Source: Thalassococcus sp. S3
GTDB taxonomy: Bacteria > Pseudomonadota > Alphaproteobacteria > Rhodobacterales > Rhodobacteraceae
Assembly (NCBI RefSeq): GCF_004216475.1
Contig: NZ_CP022303.1
Location: 124,001-188,000, forward strand
Length of the DNA: 64,000 nucleotides
Reading direction: 5' to 3'
Shown in pieces: positions 41,833-50,473 of the stretch; the stretch's first letter is position 1, and the number at the start of each line of letters is the position of its first letter. The position numbers and the translations under genes are program-made. Under the pieces are notes generated by a model. The model saw only the letters and a list, made by a program, of their open reading frames with translations, did no database searches and had not been told where the DNA came from.

Positions 41833-42807
41833 ATGACCCAAACACCAAAACGCTACGCCTTTCTGCTTTTGCCAGGTTACTCGCAGCTTGGCTTTGCCTG
41901 CGCGGTCGAGGCCTTGTCGCTCGCGAACCGCCATCCGTCTGGCCAGGCCTATTACCAATGGCGTCTGATTGGCGAAACGGGCATGCCCGTGCCTGCCTAT
42001 AACGGTGTGACCGCAGCGGTCGAGGCTGCCTTGCCATCTCTTGAGCGGGACGAAGTTATCGTGGTCTGCGCGGGGGAGGATGCAGGCAACGTCAGCAGCC
42101 CGAACGTCCTCAACTGGTTGCGGAAGGAAACGCGCAAGGGGATGGATTTCGGCGCATTGTCGCGCGGCAGCTATACCCTTGCCCTTGCTGGTCTTATCGA
42201 CGGCAAACGGGTCACCACACATTGGGAATATCACAATGCCCTGTCCGAGTTGCTGCCTGACGTGATCGTCGAAAGCGGTATTTTCGCCGTGGATGGGCGG
42301 GTTTTCACATGTGCTGGGGGTGCGGCCTCCATGGATCTGATGTTGCACCGTGTCCATGCTGAGTACGGCATCGAACTGGCAACCTGGGTCGCCGACCAGA
42401 TGGTCTATACCGCGCCCCGGGCCGAGCATCATGGGCAAAGGCTCTCGTTACGGGTGTCGGGAGAGCCCCGGCACGCCAAGCTGTCATTGGCGCTTCAGGT
42501 CATGCAAAACAATATCGAGGATCCGCTGAGCCCGGATGAGATCGCGGCGGTGGTCTCTTTGTCCACCAGACAGCTGGAACGTCTCTTTGCGCGCTACATG
42601 GCAACATCGCCCAAGCGTCACTACCTGCGCATGCGGCTGGAAAAGGCCCGGCATCTCTTGCGTCAGACCGATATGTCGGTGACCGAAATCTGCCTGTCCT
42701 GCGGTTTCAACTCGGCCTCTCACTTCTCGAAAAGCTACCCAAAAGCCTTTGGTGTGTCGCCCAGTCTGGATGCGGCAGGGCAGGAGTTTGTGTGGGCCGG
42801 CGGCTGA
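41833..42807 (+). CDS. GlxA-type transcriptional regulator (DJ-1/PfpI domain plus AraC HTH)
   Basis: The 324-aa protein joins a class I amidotransferase-like sensor domain (YAFLLLPGYSQLGFACAVEA, VVCAGEDAGN, FTCAGGAASMDLMLHRVH) with a C-terminal AraC DNA-binding domain (LSPDEIAAVVSLSTRQLERL and MSVTEICLSCGFNSASHFSK). Proteins of this layout control choline, carnitine, arginine or similar nitrogen-compound genes. Here its targets are not evident; a carnitine-like gene block lies about 8 kb away, which is too far to prove a link. Confidence 0.88.
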   Translation: MTQTPKRYAFLLLPGYSQLGFACAVEALSLANRHPSGQAYYQWRLIGETGMPVPAYNGVTAAVEAALPSLERDEVIVVCAGEDAGNVSSPNVLNWLRKETRKGMDFGALSRGSYTLALAGLIDGKRVTTHWEYHNALSELLPDVIVESGIFAVDGRVFTCAGGAASMDLMLHRVHAEYGIELATWVADQMVYTAPRAEHHGQRLSLRVSGEPRHAKLSLALQVMQNNIEDPLSPDEIAAVVSLSTRQLERLFARYMATSPKRHYLRMRLEKARHLLRQTDMSVTEICLSCGFNSASHFSKSYPKAFGVSPSLDAAGQEFVWAGG

Positions 42808-42903
42808 TCCGAACGCTGCGAATCCAGCGGTCTGCCGAAGATGAAAACACTCTGTCCCGAATATGAACAGTAGATGAATGTCGAGTGAAGGTGGCGTAAA
42901 TTA

Positions 42904-42915
42904 GATATTAATATC
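42904..42915. promoter_or_regulatory. AT-rich palindrome GATATTAATATC upstream of the hydroxylase gene
   Basis: A perfect 12-bp palindrome sits in an unusually AT-rich stretch (about 42890-42940) inside the 245-bp gap before the hydroxylase-like gene. It could be an operator or promoter element for the three-gene unit at 43053-46167. No named regulator consensus fits it. Confidence 0.4.
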
Positions 42916-43052
42916 AATATTTTAGCTTAAATCTCTTGTCTGTTGGCCTAGGTATTGGTGCACGCGGCGATCTTCAGCAAGCGCAGGGAACGCCGCACCT
43001 GAATGTGAAACAACATCGGTTCATAACCCGCGCCAGAAAAAAGGTGACCGCA

Positions 43053-43625
43053 ATGAAGTACTTCAAGTGCCTGAAACCAAACCTAGACCCAAAGCCCTTC
43101 CTGGATGAAATCGCCTCCATCGACGGTGCTTGGGACATGTCCACCGGACGGCAAGACAAGATCAAGGTGCAGCGCGAAGCCAAGGCTATTCCGATCCGGG
43201 GTCTGCGCAAATCGGCGATTGGCGATCGCGCCCGCCGCGACGTGCACGAAAGCCGCTGGACCACGGGATCGCAACCCTTCGTCAAGGTTCGCGAATTTCT
43301 CGAGCAGTTCGCGGAAGAGCAAGACTCCATTCTTGGCCGGGCCAAGATCGTCGCTCTGCCTGCCGGAAAACGCGTCTATCCGCATATCGACCGGGGCGAT
43401 TATTATCGCGTGCGCAACCGCTATCACTTCGTGCTGAGATCGACGGACGGGTCCTGGATGAAAGCCGGTGATGAAGAGGTCCGCATGAAGGAAGGGGAAC
43501 TCTGGTGGTTTGATAACGACCAGATGCACGAAGCGATGAATGACGGCGATCAGGATCGCATTCACATCATCTTTGACATGTTGCCCGCACATCGCGCCGA
43601 AGAAGTGTTCGGCACTGCGGCCTGA
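43053..43625 (+). CDS. aspartyl/asparaginyl beta-hydroxylase-like dioxygenase
   Basis: The 190-aa protein resembles the Asp/Asn beta-hydroxylase domain, an Fe(II)/2-oxoglutarate oxygenase. The first metal region is YPHIDRGDYYRVRNRYHFVL near residues 109-128; the second is MHEAMNDGDQDRIHIIFDML, with His, Asn and Arg placed as in the family (Arg for the 2-oxoglutarate carboxylate). AAGGTGA precedes the ATG at 43053; the frame upstream lacks family sequence. It is followed after 21 bp by an alpha/beta hydrolase gene. The target (peptide, protein or small molecule) is unknown. Confidence 0.78.
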   Translation: MKYFKCLKPNLDPKPFLDEIASIDGAWDMSTGRQDKIKVQREAKAIPIRGLRKSAIGDRARRDVHESRWTTGSQPFVKVREFLEQFAEEQDSILGRAKIVALPAGKRVYPHIDRGDYYRVRNRYHFVLRSTDGSWMKAGDEEVRMKEGELWWFDNDQMHEAMNDGDQDRIHIIFDMLPAHRAEEVFGTAA

Positions 43626-43646
43626 CCCATTAAAAGGACGACCCTT

Positions 43647-44507
43647 ATGTCGAGCAGTTTTGGCTCGCTTCAGGATGCGGCGCGCGGCTACAAGATCACG
43701 CGCCGCCCAGCCAACGGACCTTACGGGCTGGAGAGCTGGCTGGTGATCCCCGATCATCTGGATCCCGAAGCGGTCCCGCATATCGCGGTTCATGGAATAC
43801 AGCGACGTGCCAGCCAACAGGCGGAGTTGCTGGCGGAACGGGCCACACAGATGGGCCGTATCGTCATCGCTCCGCTTTTTGACAAGCAGCGCTGGCCCAA
43901 ATACCAGCGCGTTGTCATCGGAAAACGCGCCGATCTGGCGCTGTTGCGCCTCATTTCCGCTCTCAAACAGGACGGACTTTGGTCCTCAAAACGATTTGAA
44001 ATCTCGGGCTTCTCGGGTGGCGCACAATTCGCACACCGGTTTGCGATGCTCTATCCCAATCTGATTTCCCGCCTGATCACCTGTTCGGCGGGCTGGTACA
44101 CATTTCCGGACGACGCAACCTATCCCTATGGCCTTTCGCCAAGCCGCAGCCTGCCTGGCGGCCTGTCCGATCATCTGGAGGCCTTTCTGAGCCTGCCGAT
44201 CGATGTCTGTGTGGGGGATGAGGATTGCGTTCCCACGTCCTTCACCCGCAGCGGTCCCGAAATCGACGCGCAACAGGGGCGCCACCGGCTGGCCCGCGCA
44301 GCCCGTTGGGCCGGCGCGCTGCGCCAGATCGGTCGCGCCCGTGGGCTGGAAACGCTGATCGACTTTCACGCCCTGCCGGATTGCGGGCATCAATTTGCCA
44401 CCTGTGTCACACGCGGCGGTTTGGACCGGATTCTTCTGGCCGACGCGCCGTCCGCGCTTGCACAAGGTCCAGCCTTGCCGCGCCCGGGTTATGTCGTCTC
44501 TGCCTAG
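43647..44507 (+). CDS. alpha/beta hydrolase-fold protein
   Basis: The 286-aa protein looks like an alpha/beta hydrolase: HIAVHGIQRRASQQAELLAE (oxyanion strand region), the nucleophile elbow EISGFSGGAQFAHRFAMLYP with Ser in GFSGG near residue 126, an Asp in CVGDEDCVPTSF near 193, and a final His in ALPDCGHQFATC near 250. This order Ser, Asp, His fits an esterase or peptidase. No signal peptide. The next gene starts inside its last 17 bases, so both are co-translated. Substrate unknown. Confidence 0.72.
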   Translation: MSSSFGSLQDAARGYKITRRPANGPYGLESWLVIPDHLDPEAVPHIAVHGIQRRASQQAELLAERATQMGRIVIAPLFDKQRWPKYQRVVIGKRADLALLRLISALKQDGLWSSKRFEISGFSGGAQFAHRFAMLYPNLISRLITCSAGWYTFPDDATYPYGLSPSRSLPGGLSDHLEAFLSLPIDVCVGDEDCVPTSFTRSGPEIDAQQGRHRLARAARWAGALRQIGRARGLETLIDFHALPDCGHQFATCVTRGGLDRILLADAPSALAQGPALPRPGYVVSA

Positions 44508-46167
44508 TATAACAGGGGGCCGCCGGCTCCGCGGCATTGCCCTTGTGGTGCTTTTCGCGCTGGGGCAGGCGGCTGCGGCCGGGCTGGCGGCTTTTGCCAC
44601 CCGTGATGTCTTTGCGGCCTTTCGCGATCTGTCACCGGACCTGCCGTTACTTGCGCTTGGTGTAGTCGCGGCTTCGGGGCTGATGATCGCAGCGTTGCGA
44701 TATGCCGAGCGTGTGGTGGCCGAGGGGGTCGGGCAGGATTTCGCGGCGGCGCTGCGTCTGACGCTTTTCCGGCACATGGCCCGCGTGTCGGCACGGGATC
44801 TGCAAGCCATGCGCAGCGGCGCCCTTTCGCTCCGTTTCGTGGGCGACCTCGCCGCAGTTCGGGGCTGGGTCAGTCTGGGACTGTCCCGCATGATCTCGGC
44901 CTTGGTGGTTCTGCCGGCAGCAACCGCAGCGCTTTTCCTGTTGAACCCGAACCTTGGTTTTGCGGCGGCTGTCCCTATCGGCCTGGGGCTGATCACGCTG
45001 ACCTTGCTGGGCCCACGTCTTGGCCCTGCGCATCGACGCCTCAGGAACCGACGAGCGAGCCTGGCCGCTGATATGAGCGAACGCATTCCGCACGCACCTG
45101 AGCTGCGCCTGCTGGGGCGGATCAAGATTGAGACGGATCATCTGAGCGCGCGGACCGAAAAGCTGATCGAGGCCGCTTTGGAACGCGCCCGGGGCGCGGC
45201 GATCCTCCGGACCATCCCCGATGCGGTTTCCGGGATAGCAGCGGCCTCCTTGTTCCTCGTGGCGCTCAGCACCGGCGCGCCGGGCGCCGAGGCGGCGGGT
45301 GCGCTGGCCGCGGTGGGCCTGATGATCCAGCCGATGCGGGATCTGGCCGGGGTCTGGGACCGCCATCGCGCCTGGTGCGTGGCGCGTGATAAATGCGCCC
45401 GCCTGTTGCGTCTGCCAAAGACAACCGGCGTTGCCCGGACCGAAAAGCAAAAGCTGGCCGACACCCCTCCAAAACTCTCGTTTCGCGATGTCTCCGCCGG
45501 TGCCCTCTCTGGCATCGATGTCGTCGCCGCGCCGGGCCGGAAAATCGCAATTGTCGGTCCGAATGGCGCTGGCAAGTCCACATTGTTGTCTCTTGCCGCG
45601 GGCCTTGAAAAGCCGCGCGAGGGGAATGTGACCATCGGCGACCGCAAGGCAACCACCCTGACCGCGACCGAGCGGCGCCGGCTGATCGCGTTCGTTGGCA
45701 CACGCTCCCCCATTCTGTCTGGAAGTTTGCGGCGCGCCCTGACCATGGGGATCGAAGAGAAACCGGCGGATGAGGCAATCTTGTCGCAAGCCTCGGTCTA
45801 TGGGCTGGACGCGGTTCTGGAGCGTATTGGGGGCCTTGACGGAAAGGTATCCGAGGCCGGGCGCAACCTCTCCGCTGGTGAGATCCGGCGGGTTTTGCTG
45901 ACGCGCGCAGCGCTGTCCCGGCCGCGTCTTCTTTTGCTTGATGAACCCGATGACGCCCTGGATCAGGATGGTGCGCGGCTGGTCGAAAACCTGGTATTCG
46001 GCACCGGCGCGACAACGCTGCTGATTACCCACGACATGGATATTGCCGCCATGATGGACGAGATCTGGGTGATCGAGCAGGGGGGGCTTGCGCTGCGGAC
46101 AACGCCCGATGCAGCCGGTACGCTTGCGCGCCGGTTCAATTCAAGTAGGCTTCAATCGCCCGCGTGA
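44491..46167 (+). CDS. ABC transporter, fused membrane and ATPase domains, atypical motifs
   Basis: The 558-aa half-transporter has an exporter-type membrane domain (about residues 1-310) and a C-terminal ATPase. Walker A is VGPNGAGKSTLL near residue 357 and Walker B LLLLDEPDDALD near 480, with switch His in LLITHDMD. The Q-loop Gln is replaced (AFVGTRSPILSG instead of a VPQ-type loop) and the signature is LSAGE instead of LSGGQ. It overlaps the hydrolase gene by 17 bp and converges on the glutathione peroxidase gene with a 32-bp overlap. A specialised exporter is likely. Confidence 0.82.
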   Translation: MSSLPSITGGRRLRGIALVVLFALGQAAAAGLAAFATRDVFAAFRDLSPDLPLLALGVVAASGLMIAALRYAERVVAEGVGQDFAAALRLTLFRHMARVSARDLQAMRSGALSLRFVGDLAAVRGWVSLGLSRMISALVVLPAATAALFLLNPNLGFAAAVPIGLGLITLTLLGPRLGPAHRRLRNRRASLAADMSERIPHAPELRLLGRIKIETDHLSARTEKLIEAALERARGAAILRTIPDAVSGIAAASLFLVALSTGAPGAEAAGALAAVGLMIQPMRDLAGVWDRHRAWCVARDKCARLLRLPKTTGVARTEKQKLADTPPKLSFRDVSAGALSGIDVVAAPGRKIAIVGPNGAGKSTLLSLAAGLEKPREGNVTIGDRKATTLTATERRRLIAFVGTRSPILSGSLRRALTMGIEEKPADEAILSQASVYGLDAVLERIGGLDGKVSEAGRNLSAGEIRRVLLTRAALSRPRLLLLDEPDDALDQDGARLVENLVFGTGATTLLITHDMDIAAMMDEIWVIEQGGLALRTTPDAAGTLARRFNSSRLQSPA

Positions 46168-46660
46168 TCTGCCGTGAATCGGGCTTTACCGACGAGCCCC
46201 AGGTCTCTGCCACGCTGCCATCGGGCGCGATCAGCACCTTGTTGAAATTCCAGCGCGGAACAAACCCCGTCTCTGCGCGGACCTGGCGATAGAAATCATG
46301 CGCTTTTGACCCTTTCACATGCGTGATATCCGTCATCGGCATGTCGAGCCCGTAATTGAGATCGCAGAACTCTTTAACCTCTGCGGCGCTGGCCAGCTCT
46401 TGATTGAAGTCGTCCGACGGGATGGCAAGCACCACGAGGCCGGCATCGCGATATCTGTCCCAAACGGTCTGAAGGGCTGCATATTGAGGGGTGAAGCCAC
46501 ATTGCGAGGCCGTGTTGACGACCAGGACCGGCTGCCCGCGCCACGCCTCGACCGACAGGGTTCCGCCATCAATCGACGGAAACGTGCCACTGATGCCTTT
46601 GGCCAAACCAGCCTGAGCTGACAAAATCAACACTGCGGCAAACAAAAATCGGATCATCAT
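46136..46660 (-). CDS. periplasmic glutathione peroxidase (Cys type)
   Basis: The 174-aa thiol peroxidase reduces hydroperoxides. A signal peptide (MMIRFLFAAVLILSAQAGLA) sends it to the periplasm, unlike most bacterial family members. The catalytic Cys is in NTASQCGFTPQYAAL near residue 54; Gln in DDFNQELAS and Trp-Asn in VPRWNFNKVLIAPDG complete the active site. A second Cys in VKEFCDLNYG may be the resolving one. It lies next to msrB-msrA on the other strand, so the area handles oxidative damage. Confidence 0.87.
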   Translation of the reverse strand: MMIRFLFAAVLILSAQAGLAKGISGTFPSIDGGTLSVEAWRGQPVLVVNTASQCGFTPQYAALQTVWDRYRDAGLVVLAIPSDDFNQELASAAEVKEFCDLNYGLDMPMTDITHVKGSKAHDFYRQVRAETGFVPRWNFNKVLIAPDGSVAETWGSSVKPDSRQITRAIEAYLN

Positions 46661-46772
46661 AACACCTCCCTCGAACTTTCTGTTTTACGTTCCGCCCCGC
46701 GGCGCGGATCACCCTTTCAATTTTCGGCCCATGCCCCATCTATGAGCTTAACATAACCGTGGGGAGGATAGT

Positions 46773-47222
46773 TTGACCCGATACACCAAGAACCCCGACG
46801 TGATCTCTGCTTTGTCTGCGGAGGAATTTTATGTCACCCAACAAAGCGGGACAGAGCGACCCGGCACCGGAAAACTCCTTTATAACAAGGAGCCCGGTAT
46901 CTACGTGGACATTGTGTCTGGCGAACCGCTCTTTGCGTCGGCTGACAAATACGAAAGCGGCTGTGGCTGGCCGAGTTTCACCAAACCAATCGAACCTGCC
47001 CATATTCAGGAACTGGTGGACCGCTCGCTGGGCATGGTGCGGACCGAAGTCCGATCTACCCATGGTGACAGCCATCTGGGCCACGTATTCCCGGATGGGC
47101 CAACGGATCGCGGTGGACTTCGGTATTGCATAAATTCAGCCTCGTTAAGGTTCATCCATCGCGATGACATGGAGGCGGAAGGCTATGGTGCCTATCTTGA
47201 TCAGGTGGAGGATGCAGCATGA
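46773..47222 (+). CDS. msrB: peptide-methionine (R)-S-oxide reductase
   Basis: The 149-aa enzyme reduces methionine R-sulfoxide in proteins. Motifs are [46 protein letters not shown] and the catalytic [11 protein letters not shown]. The two CxxC pairs that bind structural zinc in many MsrB proteins are absent, as in the zinc-free subtype. The start is TTG with a strong GGGGAGGA in front. The stop overlaps msrA by ATGA. Cytoplasmic. Confidence 0.93.
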   Translation: MTRYTKNPDVISALSAEEFYVTQQSGTERPGTGKLLYNKEPGIYVDIVSGEPLFASADKYESGCGWPSFTKPIEPAHIQELVDRSLGMVRTEVRSTHGDSHLGHVFPDGPTDRGGLRYCINSASLRFIHRDDMEAEGYGAYLDQVEDAA

Positions 47223-47722
47223 GTGATCGCGCGGTACTTGCAGGAGGGTGTTTCTGGGGGATGCAGGATCTCATCCGCAAACTCCCCGGTGTCGAGACGA
47301 CCCGCGTTGGCTATACCGGTGGTGATGTGCCAAACGCGACCTATCGAAACCACGGCACCCATGCCGAGGGGATCGAGATTATCTATGATCCCGCCAAAAT
47401 CACGTTTCGGCAATTGCTGGAGTTCTTCTTTCAGATCCACGACCCGACCACGCTGAACCGGCAAGGCAACGATGTCGGCCTCAGCTACCGGTCGGCCATT
47501 TACTATGTCGACGAAGCGCAGAAGAACGTGGCCCTAGATACGATTGCCGATGTGAATGCTTCGGGTATCTGGCCGGGCCGCGTCGTCACCGAAGTGGAAC
47601 CCGTTGGCGATTTCTGGGAGGCCGAGCCGGAGCATCAGGACTATCTAGAACGCTTTCCGAACGGCTATACCTGCCATTTCCCGCGGCCCGACTGGATCCT
47701 TCCAAAACGTGCCGCCGAGTAG
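47219..47722 (+). CDS. msrA: peptide-methionine (S)-S-oxide reductase
   Basis: The 167-aa enzyme reduces methionine S-sulfoxide. The catalytic [10 protein letters not shown] lies near residue 10; [20 protein letters not shown] and [19 protein letters not shown] are typical MsrA. Overlaps msrB by four bases; the two cover both sulfoxide forms. No extra C-terminal resolving cysteines are obvious, only one Cys in YTCHFPRP. Confidence 0.94.
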   Translation: MSDRAVLAGGCFWGMQDLIRKLPGVETTRVGYTGGDVPNATYRNHGTHAEGIEIIYDPAKITFRQLLEFFFQIHDPTTLNRQGNDVGLSYRSAIYYVDEAQKNVALDTIADVNASGIWPGRVVTEVEPVGDFWEAEPEHQDYLERFPNGYTCHFPRPDWILPKRAAE

Positions 47723-47806
47723 TCGGTAGACGCCCCCGGGAACCTTTTTGGGCTTCGGTGGTTAATTCTCCAAGGCAACACAGAGCTATGTTGAAGGAGA
47801 AAGACC

Positions 47807-47980
47807 ATGTTGGGTTGGGCCGTTACATTTCTGATCATTGCCCTGATCGCCGCGCTTCTTGGCTTTGGCGGTATCGCAGGTGCATCCGCCGGGATAGCGC
47901 AGATCCTGTTTGTGATCTTCCTGGTGCTGTTCGTCGTCGCAATGATTGCGCGCGCTGTCCGAGGAAGACCTCCGGTCTAA
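47807..47980 (+). CDS. DUF1328 small membrane protein (YtjA-like)
   Basis: This 57-aa gene codes for [20 protein letters not shown], a Gly/Ala-rich second helix and a basic tail ending RGRPPV. It is a typical DUF1328 protein with two membrane helices, often stress-induced, function unknown. GAAGGAGAAA precedes the ATG. A terminator follows at once, so it forms its own short transcript. Confidence 0.85.
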   Translation: MLGWAVTFLIIALIAALLGFGGIAGASAGIAQILFVIFLVLFVVAMIARAVRGRPPV

Positions 47981-47995
47981 GGCGAAAGGTCAAAG

Positions 47996-48021
47996 AGCCG
48001 GGCATTGTAGCGCGGCTTTTT
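47996..48021. terminator. terminator between DUF1328 and cobO genes
   Basis: AGCCG (47996-48000) pairs with CGGCT (48013-48017), followed by a short T-run to 48021 and preceded by AAAG on the other side. It lies between convergent genes and could act both ways. Confidence 0.55.
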
Positions 48022-48052
48022 CACGTCCGATGAGCGCGCCAAATCTGATCGC

Positions 48053-48652
48053 TTAGAAATCAACTCCGCGCTGCGCCTTGATGCCGGCGGCATAGGGGTG
48101 TTTAACCTCCGTCATTTCGCTGACAAGATCGGCATAGTCGCACAGCTCCGGCTTGGCGTCACGACCCGTCAGAATGACGCTTGTCCGATCAGAGCGCGCC
48201 TTGAGACCGTCCAGGACCGTTTCGGTGCTAAGGTAATCATACCGCATCGCGATGTTGATTTCGTCGAGCACGACAAGATCAAAGTCGCCGCTCTCCATCA
48301 TTTCGCAGGCCTTTGCAAAAGCCGCTTCTGCTGCAGCGATGTCCCGGTCGCGGTCTTGGGTGTCCCAAGTGAAGCCTTCGCCCATCGTGTGCCATGTCAC
48401 GCCGCCCAGCCGTTCGAAAAACTGCCGTTCGCCGGTGATCCAGTTCCCCTTTATGAATTGAACCACGCCCACGCTTTGCTTCCATCCCAAGGCCCGGATG
48501 ACCACGCCGAAGGCAGAGGACGACTTGCCCTTGCCTTTCCCTGTATGCACCAGCACAAGTCCTCTGCCGGGGTCCTCAGCCTTTGCAACCTTGGCCCGGT
48601 GTTTGGCCTGCTGCGCTTTCATCTTTTCCTTGTGGCTTTCGGTCTCCGACAT
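48053..48652 (-). CDS. cobO: cob(I)yrinic acid a,c-diamide adenosyltransferase
   Basis: The 199-aa ATP-dependent enzyme (CobO/CobA/BtuR type) attaches the adenosyl group to cobalt in vitamin B12 synthesis or salvage. The P-loop is HTGKGKGKSSSAFGV near residues 36-50; LVVLDEINIAMRYDYL and VILTGRDAKPELCDYADLV follow as in the family. The N-terminus (MKAQQAKHRAKVAKAE) is the usual basic helix. No other cobalamin gene lies in the window. Confidence 0.93.
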   Translation of the reverse strand: MSETESHKEKMKAQQAKHRAKVAKAEDPGRGLVLVHTGKGKGKSSSAFGVVIRALGWKQSVGVVQFIKGNWITGERQFFERLGGVTWHTMGEGFTWDTQDRDRDIAAAEAAFAKACEMMESGDFDLVVLDEINIAMRYDYLSTETVLDGLKARSDRTSVILTGRDAKPELCDYADLVSEMTEVKHPYAAGIKAQRGVDF

Positions 48653-48703
48653 GTCCTACCTCCTGCTCCGGTTCGCGCAGACTAGCGGAGCGGCGTGCGG
48701 CGT

Positions 48704-49636
48704 CTACCCCTTGGGATCGGTGACCGACCGTGCCCGTCCCCGTTCAAGGCCAAGTTGACGTTCGCGCCAGATCACGAGGATGTTGCCAGCGACCACAAGA
48801 CCCGCCCCGATCAACATCACCGCCGTTGGCAATTCCGAAAACCACACATACCCGATCAGGATCGCGAAAATCATGGAGGCGTAATCGTATGGGGCCAGCA
48901 TCGAAGCCGGGCCATAGCGATATGACGCCGTCACAAGGATCTGCGCGACCCCGCCCAGCAGACCCGCCCCGATCAGCAAAAGCAGCGTTGAAGCATCCGG
49001 CGTGATCCAGCCGAAGGGAAGCGTGAGCAGGGAGATCAGGGATGCCGTGGCGGAGAAATAGAAGACGATGGCGGCCGTGTGGTCCGTCTGGACCAGTTTC
49101 CGGATCTGGATCTGCACAACAGAGCGCGCCAGCGTCGCAAGAAGGATCAGGATAGCGCCCAATGTCGCGGTGTCCTGAAGGTCGCTGCCCAGGCGTGGCC
49201 AAAGCATGATCAAGACACCGACAAGGCCCAGCCCGACGGCGGTGATGCGCACTGCCCGAATGCGCTCACCAAGCGTGAAAGCGGCCAGGATGACAGTAAA
49301 GATCGGCGTGGCATAGCCAATCGCGGTGACCTCTGGCAAAGGCAAAAGCCCCAGGCCCGCAAAGGTCAGGCCCATGGCTGACGTGCCCACGATGCCGCGC
49401 AGGACGTGGCCCATCGGGTTCCTGACCGTAAAGCCGGTGCGTAACTCGCCCCGCAGGGCGATCCATACCACGATCACGGGAATGGCAAAGAACGACCGGA
49501 AGAACACGGCTTGCCCCGGTGGAACGGTATCTGCAGTCGCCTTGATCAGCGCGGCCATCACCATGAAGAGAAACACGGCGCTGAGTTTCAGACCGATGGC
49601 AAGGCCTGGTCTGTGCGATGTTAACGATTGCGCCAT
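48704..49636 (-). CDS. DMT-superfamily transporter (EamA, S-adenosylmethionine/metabolite-type)
   Basis: The 310-aa protein has about ten helices in two EamA repeats: LKLSAVFLFMVMAALIKATA, then PGQAVFFRSFFAIPVIVVWI in the first, and LGAILILLATLARSVVQIQI with DYASMIFAILIGYVWFSELP in the second. These segments are characteristic of a RhaT/EamA subgroup common in Rhodobacterales. ATG 49636 is chosen; the longer frame upstream lacks membrane sequence. Substrate unknown. Confidence 0.85.
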   Translation of the reverse strand: MAQSLTSHRPGLAIGLKLSAVFLFMVMAALIKATADTVPPGQAVFFRSFFAIPVIVVWIALRGELRTGFTVRNPMGHVLRGIVGTSAMGLTFAGLGLLPLPEVTAIGYATPIFTVILAAFTLGERIRAVRITAVGLGLVGVLIMLWPRLGSDLQDTATLGAILILLATLARSVVQIQIRKLVQTDHTAAIVFYFSATASLISLLTLPFGWITPDASTLLLLIGAGLLGGVAQILVTASYRYGPASMLAPYDYASMIFAILIGYVWFSELPTAVMLIGAGLVVAGNILVIWRERQLGLERGRARSVTDPKG

Positions 49637-49902
49637 GGCGCGACCCTGCTCCGTTGGCGCGGAAAGATCAACGCTCGATATGTATGGATGTGGCAGGGGT
49701 ACATTTGCTGTTTTCCCACCTGCCCAAGCTGTCAACCTGCCTTCTTCGGATCCTGCATTCCCAGATTTACAGGTTAAAAGAGGGGCTTGATTTCAAGAGG
49801 TTGTGACGGAAAGGTCTGACTGGGAGAGGAGGCAGAAAGCATGAGGATATTGTTTTGCGCGTCCGCGGCGCGCTGCCGTCTAAGCCAGCGTTGAGCCGAT
49901 AG
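49637..49902. other. intergenic region without a recognised gene
   Basis: This 266-bp gap between divergent genes includes AT-rich and purine-rich stretches (49770-49845) and a GC-rich self-complementary piece near 49858-49874 (GCGCG and CGCGC arms). A short ATG-led frame near 49841 soon stops. I see no clear promoter or RNA gene. Confidence 0.4.
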
Positions 49903-50469
49903 ATGTTAAACATGAGGGATGACATCGTTCTCTGGCGTCGGTTGGATGTACCCGGCCATGATGCCTGCCGGATCAGCAAATCCGAAACAGGATGGTCCTT
50001 GTCGGGGACAGCGCTTTTCCTGGAAGGTCGGGACGTCGCGCGGTTGGACTACAGGGTGCAATGCGACGCATTATGGCGAAGTCTGTCGGCGCAGGTACGC
50101 GGGTGGGCTGGTGATCGGGACATCCAGATCCAGCTTGCGCGGATAGAAGATCAATGGTCGTTGAACGGCACGTGGCTTTCCGGGCTTGATGGTGTCGAGG
50201 ATATCGATCTGGGCTTCACCCCGGCGACAAACACATCGGCGATCCGGCGGATGCAGCTTGGCCTGGGCGCAAGGGCCGATACGGTTGCGGCGTGGCTTGA
50301 TACCTCAGATTGGCACATCAAACCTCTCGCCCAGGGCTATACGCGCCTGTCGGATCACCTTTATCGCTATCGTTCGCCGGAACACGATTATGAATCGGAC
50401 CTGCAGATCAACGAGGCCGGTCTGGTTACGTCATATCCGGAGCTCTGGAAGATGGAGCGAACAGGTTAG
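49903..50469 (+). CDS. putative glycolipid-binding domain protein
   Basis: The 188-aa protein matches the putative glycolipid-binding family (PA1994-like): DIVLWRRLDVPGHDACRIS, LDYRVQCDALWRSLSAQV, WSLNGTWLSGLDGVEDIDLG and YTRLSDHLYRYRSP, which form a beta-barrel related to LolA/LppX lipoprotein carriers. Unlike those, it has no signal peptide, so it should be cytoplasmic. No strong ribosome-binding site is visible. Function in the cell is unknown. Confidence 0.83.
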   Translation: MLNMRDDIVLWRRLDVPGHDACRISKSETGWSLSGTALFLEGRDVARLDYRVQCDALWRSLSAQVRGWAGDRDIQIQLARIEDQWSLNGTWLSGLDGVEDIDLGFTPATNTSAIRRMQLGLGARADTVAAWLDTSDWHIKPLAQGYTRLSDHLYRYRSPEHDYESDLQINEAGLVTSYPELWKMERTG

Positions 50470-50473
50470 GTCG

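Noticed and set aside
42831..43052. Precursor peptide gene before the hydroxylase
   Set aside because: I looked for a short ORF with a ribosome-binding site in this AT-rich gap and found only frames without one.
43053..46167. The trio as a siderophore cluster
   Set aside because: Siderophore aspartate hydroxylases are of the TauD/SyrP type, and no NRPS, receptor or iron-box sequence is present.
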